From: CARZYU01 sp964370085 | GTDB taxonomy: Bacteria; Bacillota_I; Bacilli_A; RF39; UBA660 | Assembly: GCA_964370085.1 (NCBI GenBank) | Contig: CAYJHI010000016.1 | Coordinates: 1-24,518, forward strand | Length of the DNA stretch: 24,518 nucleotides | Direction of reading: 5' to 3' | Part shown: positions 1 to 7,112 of the stretch, piece by piece | How positions within the stretch are numbered: the stretch's first letter is position 1 | How the letters are laid out: every line of letters begins with the position of its first letter | Made by a program: the position numbers and the translations under genes | Notes under the pieces: generated by a model | Databases searched by the model: none | Told to the model about the DNA's origin: nothing | What the model saw: only the letters and a program-made list of their open reading frames with translations

Positions 1-12
1 GAATCTTTTTTA

Positions 13-93
13 TTAATTGATCCTAAATAAATAAGAGATTAATAAAATAATAATAAGTACTAAAGACAAGATTAAAAAATCTTTCTTAGCCAT
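13..93 (-). CDS. 26-residue single-span membrane microprotein
   Basis: The reading frame starts MAKKDF, continues with a hydrophobic run (LILSLVLIIILLISYLF) and ends RIN before TAA. This is a short basic N-terminus plus one membrane helix. The ATG is preceded by GAGGAGGTGG at a spacing of 4 to 5 bases, one of the strongest Shine-Dalgarno sequences in the window. The leader upstream (94-178) is unusually G+C-rich. The layout resembles small membrane toxins of type I toxin-antitoxin systems or small membrane regulators, but I do not recognise the family and no antisense RNA was demonstrated. It is supported by start context and composition only. Confidence 0.6.
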   Translation of the reverse strand: MAKKDFLILSLVLIIILLISYLFRIN

Positions 94-178
94 ATTACCA
101 CCTCCTCAGACAAGCCGAAACCCCTGAAGCCACCATCAAGACCAGTTCTAAATACCTCCTACTCTTATTATTCGCAAA
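94..178 (-). other. G+C-rich structured leader of the microprotein
   Basis: About half of the ~62 bases before the microprotein start are G or C by hand count, against a very AT-rich background. The leader contains two GGAGG elements. CTTCAG (124-129) can pair with CTGAGG (104-109), and the latter abuts and partly includes the Shine-Dalgarno sequence, so folding could limit ribosome access. A 13-codon frame (ATG GTG GCT ... TGG TAA) ends one base before the microprotein ATG and might be a leader peptide. It matches no riboswitch class that I recognise. Confidence 0.35.
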
Positions 179-200
179 AAAGTTAAAAAAACGTTATACA

Positions 201-231
201 AAATAAAAATAAGCATTATTTAATGCTTATT
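201..231 (-). terminator. Terminator of the peptidase E-GNAT gene
   Basis: An 11-base-pair inverted repeat, AATAAGCATTA / TAATGCTTATT (208-218 and 221-231), is followed on the minus strand by a T-rich run (201-207). The stop codon of the gene at 227 lies inside the stem. The hairpin is symmetrical and also has T residues on the plus strand. Confidence 0.75.
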
Positions 232-1483
232 TTTTATATTTTAATGTCTTATATTCATCTTTTGATATTCCATAGTAAACCATAGTTTGAGGTCCTGAAT
301 AATAGTAAAACAAAGCATTTTCTCTTTCACCTTCATACTTCATCCCACACTTTTCCATCACCTTCCAAGTACCAGGATTCTCTTTGGCACCACTTGATTC
401 TATTCTCTCTAACAAGAGATCATCAAAGGCAAACCTCATAACCTCTCTAGTCGCTTCACTCATATATCCTTTTGACCATTCACTATGTTTCAAAAAATAA
501 TCAATCCCTGCTGTTTTAGCTCTCTCATCATGCATATTAAGCATAATACATCCTATCACCTCATGATTATCTTTTCTCTCTATTACCCAACGATAAAAAT
601 CATCTTCCTTATATTTAGATAACATTTCTTTTACAAATTTATGACTTTTTTCAATATTGTTACCTAATTTATATGGTCCCATGTGATTTCTAAGTAAAGG
701 ATTAACTTGCATAAAAAACAACTCATCTATATCCAGTTCAGTTTGCCTACGAAGTATAAGTCTATCTGTCACCAGTCTTTTAGTACTCAAATGTTTTATT
801 TCAGATACAGGATAACCTTCATATATAAAATTACCATCTTCAAATACATAACTATCTAAAACTACTTCACTCTTATTATTCTCAATTTTAATATAAGATT
901 TATTGGGTAAAACAGTAATTTTAGTTACTTCACTTATTTTAAAAACCTCTCTCAACATTGAAAAATTATCAAAATCAAAATGTGGATATATAACTTTATC
1001 ATCTAAACAAATACCCATATAATCCACTAAATCATTCTTTTCATATTTCATGTTACTAGAAGCATTTTCATCATAATAAGCAACTCTACTACCTAAATTC
1101 ATAGCACCCGCACTAACACCAATAATTACTCCTTTAAAATCTCTAATAACATCTCTAAGATCATATTCATTAATTGATTTCATTTGTGCCTTAGGATCTC
1201 CCCCCATCAAGAAAATAACATCACTCTTATTAATCAAATTTCTAGCATCATACGGAGTTACATCATTAGTAATAACATGATAAGCACTAAACCTAATACC
1301 TATATTAACAAAATGTTTCATAGTACCCTTAACATACGTTTCCGTTTTATCAACATCATTAAAAGTACTAGCTATAAAAGTAATAATACAATCATTTACA
1401 ACATCTCTTTTCAAATCTATAGACTGTTCTTTGGTAAAACCATTTACTTTATCAACATTACTAAACCTATAAATATTTTGCAT
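227..1483 (-). CDS. Peptidase E-like domain fused to GNAT acetyltransferase
   Basis: A 418-residue two-domain cytoplasmic protein. Residues 1 to ~225 resemble peptidase E (family S51, class I glutamine-amidotransferase fold): FLMGGDPKAQ near 91-100, the nucleophile-elbow motif GVSAGA with Ser124, and a candidate catalytic His168 in YPHFDFD. Family members hydrolyse N-terminal Asp dipeptides or act as related hydrolases. Residues ~235-410 are a RimJ/RimL-type GNAT domain (LVTDRLILRR, then SKGYMSEATREV as the acetyl-CoA loop), which transfers acetyl groups to an amine. Stand-alone peptidase E is about 230 residues, so the length fits a true fusion with no internal stop. The start is ATG with TAGGTG upstream. 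It is last in a run with the ASCH and GNAT genes, 7 bases after the ASCH stop. The substrate is unknown. Confidence 0.85.
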   Translation of the reverse strand: MQNIYRFSNVDKVNGFTKEQSIDLKRDVVNDCIITFIASTFNDVDKTETYVKGTMKHFVNIGIRFSAYHVITNDVTPYDARNLINKSDVIFLMGGDPKAQMKSINEYDLRDVIRDFKGVIIGVSAGAMNLGSRVAYYDENASSNMKYEKNDLVDYMGICLDDKVIYPHFDFDNFSMLREVFKISEVTKITVLPNKSYIKIENNKSEVVLDSYVFEDGNFIYEGYPVSEIKHLSTKRLVTDRLILRRQTELDIDELFFMQVNPLLRNHMGPYKLGNNIEKSHKFVKEMLSKYKEDDFYRWVIERKDNHEVIGCIMLNMHDERAKTAGIDYFLKHSEWSKGYMSEATREVMRFAFDDLLLERIESSGAKENPGTWKVMEKCGMKYEGERENALFYYYSGPQTMVYYGISKDEYKTLKYKK

Positions 1484-1490
1484 AAAACAC

Positions 1491-1832
1491 CTACTTCTTA
1501 ATTAATTTCATTTCTATTGCCAAAGTTCCGTACTTTGCTATATCATCTTTATCATAATATTGTCCCATATCACTAGGTTTAGCCATATCATTAATATCAT
1601 AACCAACACTCACTTTATCAAAAGCATCATACATCTCTTTAAAATCTTTAAAATGATATAAATTAGTAATTAATACTTCCATCTCTTCTTCACTAATTCT
1701 ATTGATAAAATTTATTGTATCATCAACTTTCAACTCTTGTCTTTTCTCATCATTAAGGCGCATTTCTATTGTCTTAGTACCATTCTTAATTAATTGAAAA
1801 GGACTATCATGTAACCTCATTACATGTCTCAT
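1491..1832 (-). CDS. ASCH domain protein
   Basis: A 113-residue protein with the ASCH-type N-terminus: MRLHDSPFQLIKNGTKTIEM contains the GxKxxExR signature, continued by RLNDEKRQELKVDDTINF. The ASCH fold is PUA-like and is thought to bind RNA or nucleotides; some members hydrolyse modified nucleosides. The length is typical of single-domain members. The start ATG overlaps the stop of the upstream GNAT gene (TAATG, sharing base 1832), and AGAGGA lies upstream, so translation is probably coupled to that gene. The precise substrate cannot be read from sequence. Confidence 0.8.
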   Translation of the reverse strand: MRHVMRLHDSPFQLIKNGTKTIEMRLNDEKRQELKVDDTINFINRISEEEMEVLITNLYHFKDFKEMYDAFDKVSVGYDINDMAKPSDMGQYYDKDDIAKYGTLAIEMKLIKK

Positions 1833-2386
1833 TATAATTCCTCTTTAGTAACTGAATAATAACATAAATCATTCACTTCTTTAGTAAATTTATTCCATGC
1901 TCTTAATCTCATCGATCCATCGTATTTCATACCAGCTTTAGCCATAACTCTACCACTAGCAGGATTCCCAGAAATATACTTAGCTTCTACCAAACGATAG
2001 TCAGCTTCCAAAAGTAAAAACTCAACTACTTTCCTTAAAGCTTCACTTCCATATCCCTTACCCCAATATTTAGTACCATAACAATAACCAACTTCACACA
2101 CTTGATCACCAATATAATTTTTAACAACATCAATACTACCAATCAATTCATTAGTAGCCTTAAGACCAACTACCCAACGATAAGTATGATCCTCATTATA
2201 TAAAGGAATCCACATACCTAAAATTTCTTTTGTTACTTCTATATTTTCATGATAATCCCACGGTAAAAATTTAGACACTTCAGGCTCACTAGCCCAATTA
2301 TTAAACATCTCCTCTGCATCTTCCATTTTAAACTTTCTAAGAAATAATCTATCTGTCTCTAAATTAACACTACCTATATTTTTCAT
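1832..2386 (-). CDS. GNAT acetyltransferase, RimJ/RimL type
   Basis: A 184-residue N-acetyltransferase beginning LETDRLFLRKFKMEDAEEMF, typical of the RimJ/RimL (Acetyltransf_3) group. The acetyl-CoA loop is KYWGKGYGSEALRKVVEFL, and the C-terminal segment NPASGRVMAKAGMKYDG is the usual end of the core. It probably acetylates a protein N-terminus or a small amine in the cytosol. ATG is preceded by TTGGAGG. It heads a short operon with the ASCH gene and the peptidase E-GNAT gene, behind the terminator at 2422 and an extended -10 at 2407. Confidence 0.88.
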   Translation of the reverse strand: MKNIGSVNLETDRLFLRKFKMEDAEEMFNNWASEPEVSKFLPWDYHENIEVTKEILGMWIPLYNEDHTYRWVVGLKATNELIGSIDVVKNYIGDQVCEVGYCYGTKYWGKGYGSEALRKVVEFLLLEADYRLVEAKYISGNPASGRVMAKAGMKYDGSMRLRAWNKFTKEVNDLCYYSVTKEEL

Positions 2387-2406
2387 AATAAACCTCCAAT
2401 AAGTTT

Positions 2407-2415
2407 ATTTTAACA
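2407..2415 (-). promoter_or_regulatory. Extended -10 promoter of the GNAT/ASCH/peptidase operon
   Basis: TGTTAAAAT on the minus strand, 20 bases before the ATG at 2386. No convincing -35 is visible. Confidence 0.45.
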
Positions 2416-2421
2416 TAAAAA

Positions 2422-2447
2422 CAAAAAAAGAGATATTAATTATCTCT
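2422..2447 (-). terminator. Terminator of the sigma-factor gene
   Basis: AGAGATA / TATCTCT stem (2429-2435 and 2441-2447) with a 5-base loop, followed on the minus strand by seven T residues. It lies just after the stop at 2452. Confidence 0.8.
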
Positions 2448-2451
2448 GTAG

Positions 2452-3141
2452 TTATAAATATTTTCGTAAGTCAATAAATGGTTTACTATTTCTTAATTTA
2501 TAAAAAGTTTTAGCTTTTACTGTAGCAATAGTACTAGGACTAACACCATAGTCACTAGCTATTTCAACATTAGGCTTACCATCAAATGTTTTATTAATAA
2601 TTTCTCTATCATCACCAGAAAGTTCTCTAAATATATCTTGCACTTCTTCTCTGTTTTCTTTCTCTTCAAATAACAATGACACATCTTGAGTTTCTTTTAA
2701 AGAAGTTATAGAATTAGTAAAATTATCTAAAGAATAACAAGTAATTCTCTTATCTTTTCTAATTTCCAACAAATTAGAAACACTAATACCAAATACTTTA
2801 GCAATCTCTTTATTACTAGGTAATAACCCATTAACACTCTTATAATCTAAAATATAATTATCTATATCATTATTTATATTAATAGTTAAAAGACTATTAA
2901 CCTTCTCATCAATTAAATATGTTCCTATTACTTTCAAAATATACTTCTCTATATTCTTATGTTTATTCGAATTAAAAGTCTTAAGTGCATGATGTAACCC
3001 TTCAAAAGAAACACCTAAGAATTCATTTATATCAGAAGAATCACTAAACTTCTCAATCGCTTCAACACATAAATATAAATATTTATCTATCAACTCTTTT
3101 TCTATATTTTTATCACTTTGATATAATTTAACTCGCTTCAT
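2452..3141 (-). CDS. Divergent sigma-70 family sigma factor
   Basis: A 229-residue protein with the layout of alternative sigma factors such as SigB/SigF. Residues ~20-80 look like a degenerate region 2 (SFEGLHHALKTF then KNIEKYILKVIGTYLI). A region 3-like HTH follows (LPSNKEIAKVFGISVSNLLE). A region 4 HTH is near the C-terminus (NVEIASDYGVSPSTIATVKA) and would contact the -35 element. It presumably directs RNA polymerase to a regulon I cannot identify. I place the start at ATG 3141, which has GGGGG 4 bases upstream, not at the further upstream in-frame codon, which lacks a ribosome site. It has its own promoter and terminator, so it is a single-gene unit. No anti-sigma gene is adjacent. A related sigma-like DNA-binding role cannot be excluded. 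Confidence 0.75.
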   Translation of the reverse strand: MKRVKLYQSDKNIEKELIDKYLYLCVEAIEKFSDSSDINEFLGVSFEGLHHALKTFNSNKHKNIEKYILKVIGTYLIDEKVNSLLTININNDIDNYILDYKSVNGLLPSNKEIAKVFGISVSNLLEIRKDKRITCYSLDNFTNSITSLKETQDVSLLFEEKENREEVQDIFRELSGDDREIINKTFDGKPNVEIASDYGVSPSTIATVKAKTFYKLRNSKPFIDLRKYL

Positions 3142-3163
3142 ATAACCCCCAAAACGTTTGCTA

Positions 3164-3192
3164 ATTATATCATAAAACAAGAAAAAAAGCAA
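3164..3192 (-). promoter_or_regulatory. Promoter of the sigma-factor gene
   Basis: TTGCTT (3187-3192), 17-base spacer, TATAAT (3164-3169), with the extended TG at 3171-3172 (TGATATAAT). The -35 abuts the stop codon of the upstream phosphoesterase gene. Confidence 0.65.
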
Positions 3193-3735
3193 CTAGCAGT
3201 CTATCCCATCTACTACATTGCCTTCAATATCATAAATAATAATTCTTTTGTTTTCGAAAATCGCATAAGTACAATCACTATTACCTCTTGGTAAAGAAAT
3301 AGAACCTACACAAATAAAGATAACATCATCTTCTTTTTTTATATAAGGAATATGTTCATGCCCATATATCAAAATTCCTTTTTTATTAAAACTATCTCTG
3401 TTAGAATAACTATAGTAATGACCATGAGTACAATAAATATTCAAATCATCAACTTCAACTAAAGAGATAACATCCTCAATAGGAAAATCACTAACTTTCA
3501 CATCTAAATCAGAATCACAATTACCTCTAACACAGGAAAGTCTATCACCAAAACTCATTAAAAAATCTTTAACTTTATAATTATCAAACTCATTTAAATT
3601 AACATGATTAAACCCCATATAATACAAATCACCAAGTACTATTATTTTATCAAATTTCTCATTAACATCTAATTCTTTAATATATTCTAAATTAGTAACA
3701 ATACCATGTATATCAGAAAAAAACAAAATTTTCAT
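3193..3735 (-). CDS. YfcE-type metallophosphoesterase
   Basis: A 180-residue calcineurin-like phosphodiesterase. The metal-binding blocks appear in order: MKILFFSDIHG (DxH), IIVLGDLYY (GD), SCVRGNCD (GNxD), IYCTHGHYY (GH) and ILIYGHEHIPY (GHxH). YfcE/MJ0936 family enzymes hydrolyse phosphodiesters using two metal ions. The length is typical. I prefer ATG 3735 to the TTG two codons upstream, because GAAGGGAAG lies 6 bases before the ATG but directly touches the TTG. The ATG overlaps the TGA of the upstream GNAT gene (ATGA at 3732-3735), indicating translational coupling. The physiological substrate is unknown. Confidence 0.88.
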   Translation of the reverse strand: MKILFFSDIHGIVTNLEYIKELDVNEKFDKIIVLGDLYYMGFNHVNLNEFDNYKVKDFLMSFGDRLSCVRGNCDSDLDVKVSDFPIEDVISLVEVDDLNIYCTHGHYYSYSNRDSFNKKGILIYGHEHIPYIKKEDDVIFICVGSISLPRGNSDCTYAIFENKRIIIYDIEGNVVDGIDC

Positions 3736-4223
3736 AAACAACTTCCCTTCTTCACATTAAAGTTAGGATTATCTTTGCTACAATAATCTTTACTAAGCCA
3801 CTCATAACCAGCATTACTAGCAACTTTCCATGAACCAATATTATCTTTATCTATTTTCAAAACTATTCTCTTAATATCACTCATATTATTACAAAGATAT
3901 TCTGTCACTTCCTCTAACATTTTAGAACCATATCCCTTGTTTCTAAAACATTTTCTCGTAGAAGATCTTAAATAAACGTCATTATTACAAGTAACTTCTC
4001 CTATATGATAATAACCTATAAGATTATCAGAAGCATTTTCTTTAATAAAATAACCTCGGTCAAACACTAATCCTTCCGCATCCAAATGAGGTTTAAATGA
4101 TAGACCATTAAATCTTTCTTTTACAGTTTCATCACTCATAAGTTCCTTTAAATATAAAAGATGATCTTTATCATTCTTATCAAAACTTTCTATTGAAAAT
4201 CTCTTTATCATAAATCTAGTCAT
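3732..4223 (-). CDS. GNAT family N-acetyltransferase
   Basis: A 163-residue acetyltransferase. The acetyl-CoA loop is CFRNKGYGSKMLEEVTEYL and the C-terminal core has KIDKDNIGSWKVASNAGYEW. It probably acetylates an amine on a small molecule or protein. The start is taken as ATG 4223, one base after the TAA of the MazG-like gene. A GTG 9 bases upstream and an ATG at 4211 are alternatives, and the ribosome site (AGTGAG) is weak, as expected for a coupled gene. It forms an operon with the MazG-like gene upstream and the phosphoesterase downstream (ATGA overlap). Confidence 0.82.
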   Translation of the reverse strand: MTRFMIKRFSIESFDKNDKDHLLYLKELMSDETVKERFNGLSFKPHLDAEGLVFDRGYFIKENASDNLIGYYHIGEVTCNNDVYLRSSTRKCFRNKGYGSKMLEEVTEYLCNNMSDIKRIVLKIDKDNIGSWKVASNAGYEWLSKDYCSKDNPNFNVKKGSCL

Positions 4224-4224
4224 T

Positions 4225-4524
4225 TTACTCACTTACCCTAACAGTAACACCATCAATTTTCTTATATTCTCTATTTCTATTAATTTCCATTTTTTTCTTA
4301 ATTTCCTCTTCTAAATCAAAACCTAATATTTCAGATAATCCAAGTAAATAAATAGCAACATCTGCAAGTTCACTTCCTAAATCATCTTTCTTCTTACGAT
4401 AAGCAGAATATGCTTCAGATACTTCTTCGTATAAAAGACAAAATTCCAATGGAATATCTGTTACGTTAAATCCTTTATTTATTTTATTTTGATAAACCTC
4501 TTTTTGCATTTTATTTAAACTCAT
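4225..4524 (-). CDS. MazG-like nucleotide pyrophosphohydrolase
   Basis: A 99-residue all-alpha NTP pyrophosphohydrolase-like protein. The metal-binding helices are visible: LEFCLLYEEVSEAYSAYRK (EExxE) and LGSELADVAIYLLGLSEILG (ExxD). Relatives hydrolyse non-canonical or excess NTPs to NMP and pyrophosphate, cleaning the nucleotide pool. The length fits single-domain MazG-like proteins, not full two-domain MazG. ATG 4524 has GAGGTG at a spacing of ~5; an upstream in-frame GTG overlaps that site and is rejected. First gene of the MazG / GNAT / phosphoesterase operon. Confidence 0.83.
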   Translation of the reverse strand: MSLNKMQKEVYQNKINKGFNVTDIPLEFCLLYEEVSEAYSAYRKKKDDLGSELADVAIYLLGLSEILGFDLEEEIKKKMEINRNREYKKIDGVTVRVSE

Positions 4525-4542
4525 ATTACACCTCACATATAA

Positions 4543-4551
4543 ATTATAACA
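4543..4551 (-). promoter_or_regulatory. Extended -10 promoter of the MazG-like operon
   Basis: TGTTATAAT on the minus strand, 18 bases before the ATG. It directly follows the T-tract of the dehydrogenase terminator. No good -35 is visible. Confidence 0.6.
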
Positions 4552-4552
4552 T

Positions 4553-4575
4553 AAAAAGCTTATTTATTAATAAGC
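4553..4575 (-). terminator. Terminator of the alcohol dehydrogenase gene
   Basis: GCTTATT / AATAAGC stem (4558-4564 and 4569-4575) with a 4-base loop, followed on the minus strand by five T residues. The stop codon at 4567 lies in the hairpin. Confidence 0.75.
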
Positions 4576-5709
4576 CTTTCTATAAAGTTCTTTTATATCA
4601 TCAACACTAACTTCTCTTGGATTACCACCAGTACAAGGATCATTAAGTGCTGCTTCACTAAGAACATCAATATCTTCTAATTTGAAACCTATTTCTTTTA
4701 ATGTTTGTGGAATACCCAAACGTTTAGATAAAGAAATAATAGCATCCACAACAGCATCTACAGAATTATCCACATTACTCATATCAAGGTTAAAAGCTAA
4801 TCCAATCTTTTTAAAACGATCTTCCAAACCTTCTCCATTAAATTTCATAATAAATGGTAATAATAAAGCATTAGCAACCCCATGAGGAGTATCATAAACA
4901 GCTCCTAATGGATGAGCCATAGAATGTACAATACCAAGACCAACATTACTAAATCCCATACCTGCAATATATTGAGCCATACCCATCTTATCCATAGCAT
5001 TTCTATCACCATTACAAGCATTCTCTAAGTTTTCATAAATTAACCTAATAGCCTCTAAATGAAACATATCACTAAATTCATTAGAACCTTTGGTAATATA
5101 CCCTTCAAGGGCATGCGTTAAAGCATCCATTCCGGTAGCACCAGCAACACTTTTCGGCATCTTCATTAAAAAATCAGTATCCACAATCGATAAAATTGGT
5201 AAATCATTAGGATCTACACATACCATTTTCTTTTTATTTTCTTCATCTGTAATAACATAGTTAATTGTTACTTCTGCTGCAGTACCTGCTGTAGTTGGTA
5301 ATGCGATTAATGGCAAACCTCTATTTTTAGTATTAACAGCACCTTCCAAAGATCTAATATCTCTATGTTCTTCATTAGTTACTAATATAGAAATACATTT
5401 AGCACAGTCAATAACTGATCCACCACCAATTGCTATAATATAATCAGCTTCACTATTCAAACATTTATCAAGACCTTCTGTAACATTACTCATAGTTGGA
5501 TTAGGTTTAACCTCAACATAAGTATCATAATCCAAATTCCATTCATCCAATAATGAAGTAACCATGTTAGTAACACCAACACTCAATAAAACCTCATCAC
5601 TTACTACTAAGGCTTTCTTAAATTTTCTTTTTAATATTTCTTCTTTTAAATTTAAACGTGCTTCACTTCCAAAATAAGCAACCTCGTTTAAAATAATTCT
5701 CTTACTCAT
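4567..5709 (-). CDS. fucO: Iron-containing alcohol dehydrogenase, lactaldehyde reductase (FucO) type
   Basis: A 380-residue class III alcohol dehydrogenase, nearly the length of E. coli FucO. The nucleotide-binding loop is AIGGGSVIDCAKCISI near residue 95, followed by LPTTAGTAAEVT. Metal ligands are Asp195 and His199 (GMDALTHALEG), His262 (VHSMAHPLGAVYD) and His276 (TPHGVAN), at positions equivalent to FucO. FucO reduces L-lactaldehyde to 1,2-propanediol with NADH during fucose or rhamnose fermentation; a broader aldehyde reductase role is possible because close relatives differ in substrate. ATG 5709 has a perfect AGGAGG 4 bases upstream. It is transcribed alone and no sugar-utilisation genes are nearby, so the fucO symbol is by family, not pathway. 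Confidence 0.85.
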   Translation of the reverse strand: MSKRIILNEVAYFGSEARLNLKEEILKRKFKKALVVSDEVLLSVGVTNMVTSLLDEWNLDYDTYVEVKPNPTMSNVTEGLDKCLNSEADYIIAIGGGSVIDCAKCISILVTNEEHRDIRSLEGAVNTKNRGLPLIALPTTAGTAAEVTINYVITDEENKKKMVCVDPNDLPILSIVDTDFLMKMPKSVAGATGMDALTHALEGYITKGSNEFSDMFHLEAIRLIYENLENACNGDRNAMDKMGMAQYIAGMGFSNVGLGIVHSMAHPLGAVYDTPHGVANALLLPFIMKFNGEGLEDRFKKIGLAFNLDMSNVDNSVDAVVDAIISLSKRLGIPQTLKEIGFKLEDIDVLSEAALNDPCTGGNPREVSVDDIKELYRKAY

Positions 5710-5786
5710 AAATCCTCCTATTATATAATACAACTTATACTAACAACCTACAATAATATAGAAAAAAATTTACGGAATATGTACAT

Positions 5787-6161
5787 TTATTTAAAATAAC
5801 GTCCTAACTTCAATTTTGATTTATCAAGTTTACTTCTTTTTTCATTTTCCACTGGATTATTAACAGCATCTAACAACAATAACATTGCCATTTTGTTAAC
5901 ATTAGGGATAATATTAGAAACTATCTCCTTAACTGGCTTAATATCCGTTACATAAGAAACATCAAAATAACTATACTCTTCATTATTAGTAGTAACATAA
6001 CCAGTAAATACTTCTTCATATTCATTATCATTTAGTTTAGTAAATAGATAATTTGTCTTAGTAGTTACAACTTTAGGACCAAATTCAGTCCACTTAGACG
6101 ACAAATAAGTTAACTTCCCAACATATAAATTATTAGCATTAAAAATCTCTCTTTTTTTCAT
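5787..6161 (-). CDS. Unknown 124-residue protein with SKLKLGRYFK tail
   Basis: I do not recognise this family. The protein looks soluble: a beta-rich N-terminal half (YVGKLTYLSS, TNYLFTKLND, EYSYFDVSYVTDI), a short hydrophobic helix (KMAMLLLLDAVNN near 90-102), then a basic linker and the C-terminus KSKLKLGRYFK. The last 11 residues are identical to those of the uracil-DNA glycosylase encoded just upstream, although the codons differ at synonymous positions. ATG is preceded by AAAGGTGA. The gene has its own promoter and follows a terminator, so the shared tail is not a simple read-through artefact. A link to DNA repair is only a guess from the shared tail. Confidence 0.7.
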   Translation of the reverse strand: MKKREIFNANNLYVGKLTYLSSKWTEFGPKVVTTKTNYLFTKLNDNEYEEVFTGYVTTNNEEYSYFDVSYVTDIKPVKEIVSNIIPNVNKMAMLLLLDAVNNPVENEKRSKLDKSKLKLGRYFK

Positions 6162-6183
6162 AAAAAATCACCTTTCTATCTAA

Positions 6184-6192
6184 AGTATATCA
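6184..6192 (-). promoter_or_regulatory. Extended -10 promoter of the 124-residue gene
   Basis: TGATATACT on the minus strand, 22 bases before the ATG at 6161. No good -35 is visible. Confidence 0.5.
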
Positions 6193-6193
6193 T

Positions 6194-6219
6194 AAAAAAA
6201 ACAACACTATACAGTATTG
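6194..6219 (-). terminator. Terminator of the uracil-DNA glycosylase gene
   Basis: CAATACT / AGTGTTG stem (one G-T pair; 6202-6208 and 6213-6219) with a 4-base loop, followed by eight T residues on the minus strand. Confidence 0.75.
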
Positions 6220-6225
6220 ATTTCT

Positions 6226-7059
6226 TTATTTAAAATAACGCCCTAATTTTAATTTACTTTTACCTTGTTTTACAACATCAAAAGGAACATCAAAATAATC
6301 ATATATATTTTCATCGTGATTTAAATACATAACCATTTCAACTACTTTCCATACACCAGCATCATAAAACGCTTTCGCTCCATTTTTCAAATCCTTACGC
6401 CATGACATAGAACAAGGATGAGAAGATTTAATAACCATATTATCATCGTTCAATAAACGTTTTGTTCTATCAATTGCTATATCACCCATTAAAACGAACA
6501 ACACATCTTTTTTTTCACTTAACTGTTCCATAATCATTTTATAAAATTTTCGCCAATACTTTAAATGCTTAGCATTTTTTTCTTCACCTGTAAGTCCTAT
6601 AGTTAAAGCTGTATTAATCATTAAAAAATCATTACAAGAAGCATTAGTTAAAAAAGCATGAAAATCTTCTTGAGTGGCATTTAATCCTAAATCTTTATTA
6701 AATACCTCTCTCATATTTGCTATACTGTCAGGTTCAGTCATAAAATAATACTCTTCCTTTTTTTCATCATATGAGTACTGAGGATATAAAAAAGATTTAC
6801 CTAAAGCGTGATTTATATTAGGATAAGGGTCCTCACCAACAAATATAACTTTTATTTTATCAATATCCATATCTTTAAAAGCACTAAAAATTTTATCCCT
6901 AGTAGGACAAATAATTTGACCATTTTTTTCAGCTTCAGCTAAATTACTAAAAACTTCTTCTAAAACTTCTATATTATCACTGAATAACTTAGCCCACTTA
7001 CTATCATAATCAAAAGAAGTAATTCCGTTATCTAAAAATAATTTTTCTAATTTTTTCAT
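6226..7059 (-). CDS. Divergent uracil-DNA glycosylase
   Basis: A 277-residue family 1-like uracil-DNA glycosylase, which removes uracil from DNA to start base excision repair. Family motifs are present in altered form: VGEDPYP (75-80; usual GQDPYH) keeps the catalytic Asp77, MINTALTIGL gives Asn149 for uracil recognition, and SSHPCSMSW (usual HPSPLS) keeps His214. Gln to Glu and His to Pro changes in the first motif are notable because the Gln and His help bind and stack on uracil. The protein is longer than E. coli Ung (229), with extra sequence at both ends, including a C-terminal KSKLKLGRYFK shared with the next gene. ATG has AAAGGGGA upstream. Altered substrate range or activity is possible. 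Confidence 0.78.
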   Translation of the reverse strand: MKKLEKLFLDNGITSFDYDSKWAKLFSDNIEVLEEVFSNLAEAEKNGQIICPTRDKIFSAFKDMDIDKIKVIFVGEDPYPNINHALGKSFLYPQYSYDEKKEEYYFMTEPDSIANMREVFNKDLGLNATQEDFHAFLTNASCNDFLMINTALTIGLTGEEKNAKHLKYWRKFYKMIMEQLSEKKDVLFVLMGDIAIDRTKRLLNDDNMVIKSSHPCSMSWRKDLKNGAKAFYDAGVWKVVEMVMYLNHDENIYDYFDVPFDVVKQGKSKLKLGRYFK

Positions 7060-7083
7060 AATAATCCCCTTTAAAGTTTGTAT

Positions 7084-7112
7084 ATTATAACATAATAAAT
7101 ATTAAAAATCAA
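7084..7112 (-). promoter_or_regulatory. Promoter of the uracil-DNA glycosylase gene
   Basis: TTGATT (7107-7112), 17-base spacer, TATAAT (7084-7089), with TG extension (TGTTATAAT). The -35 overlaps the TGA stop of the upstream surface-protein gene at 7109. Confidence 0.7.

Noticed and set aside
94..178. Known riboswitch or tRNA in the G+C-rich leader
   Set aside because: I could not match the stretch to the conserved core of any class I know, and no cloverleaf can be formed; kept only as a possible structured leader.
1184..1501. Plus-strand open frame of about 100 codons
   Set aside because: Lies wholly antisense to the peptidase E-GNAT gene, with no ribosome site and low-complexity translation.
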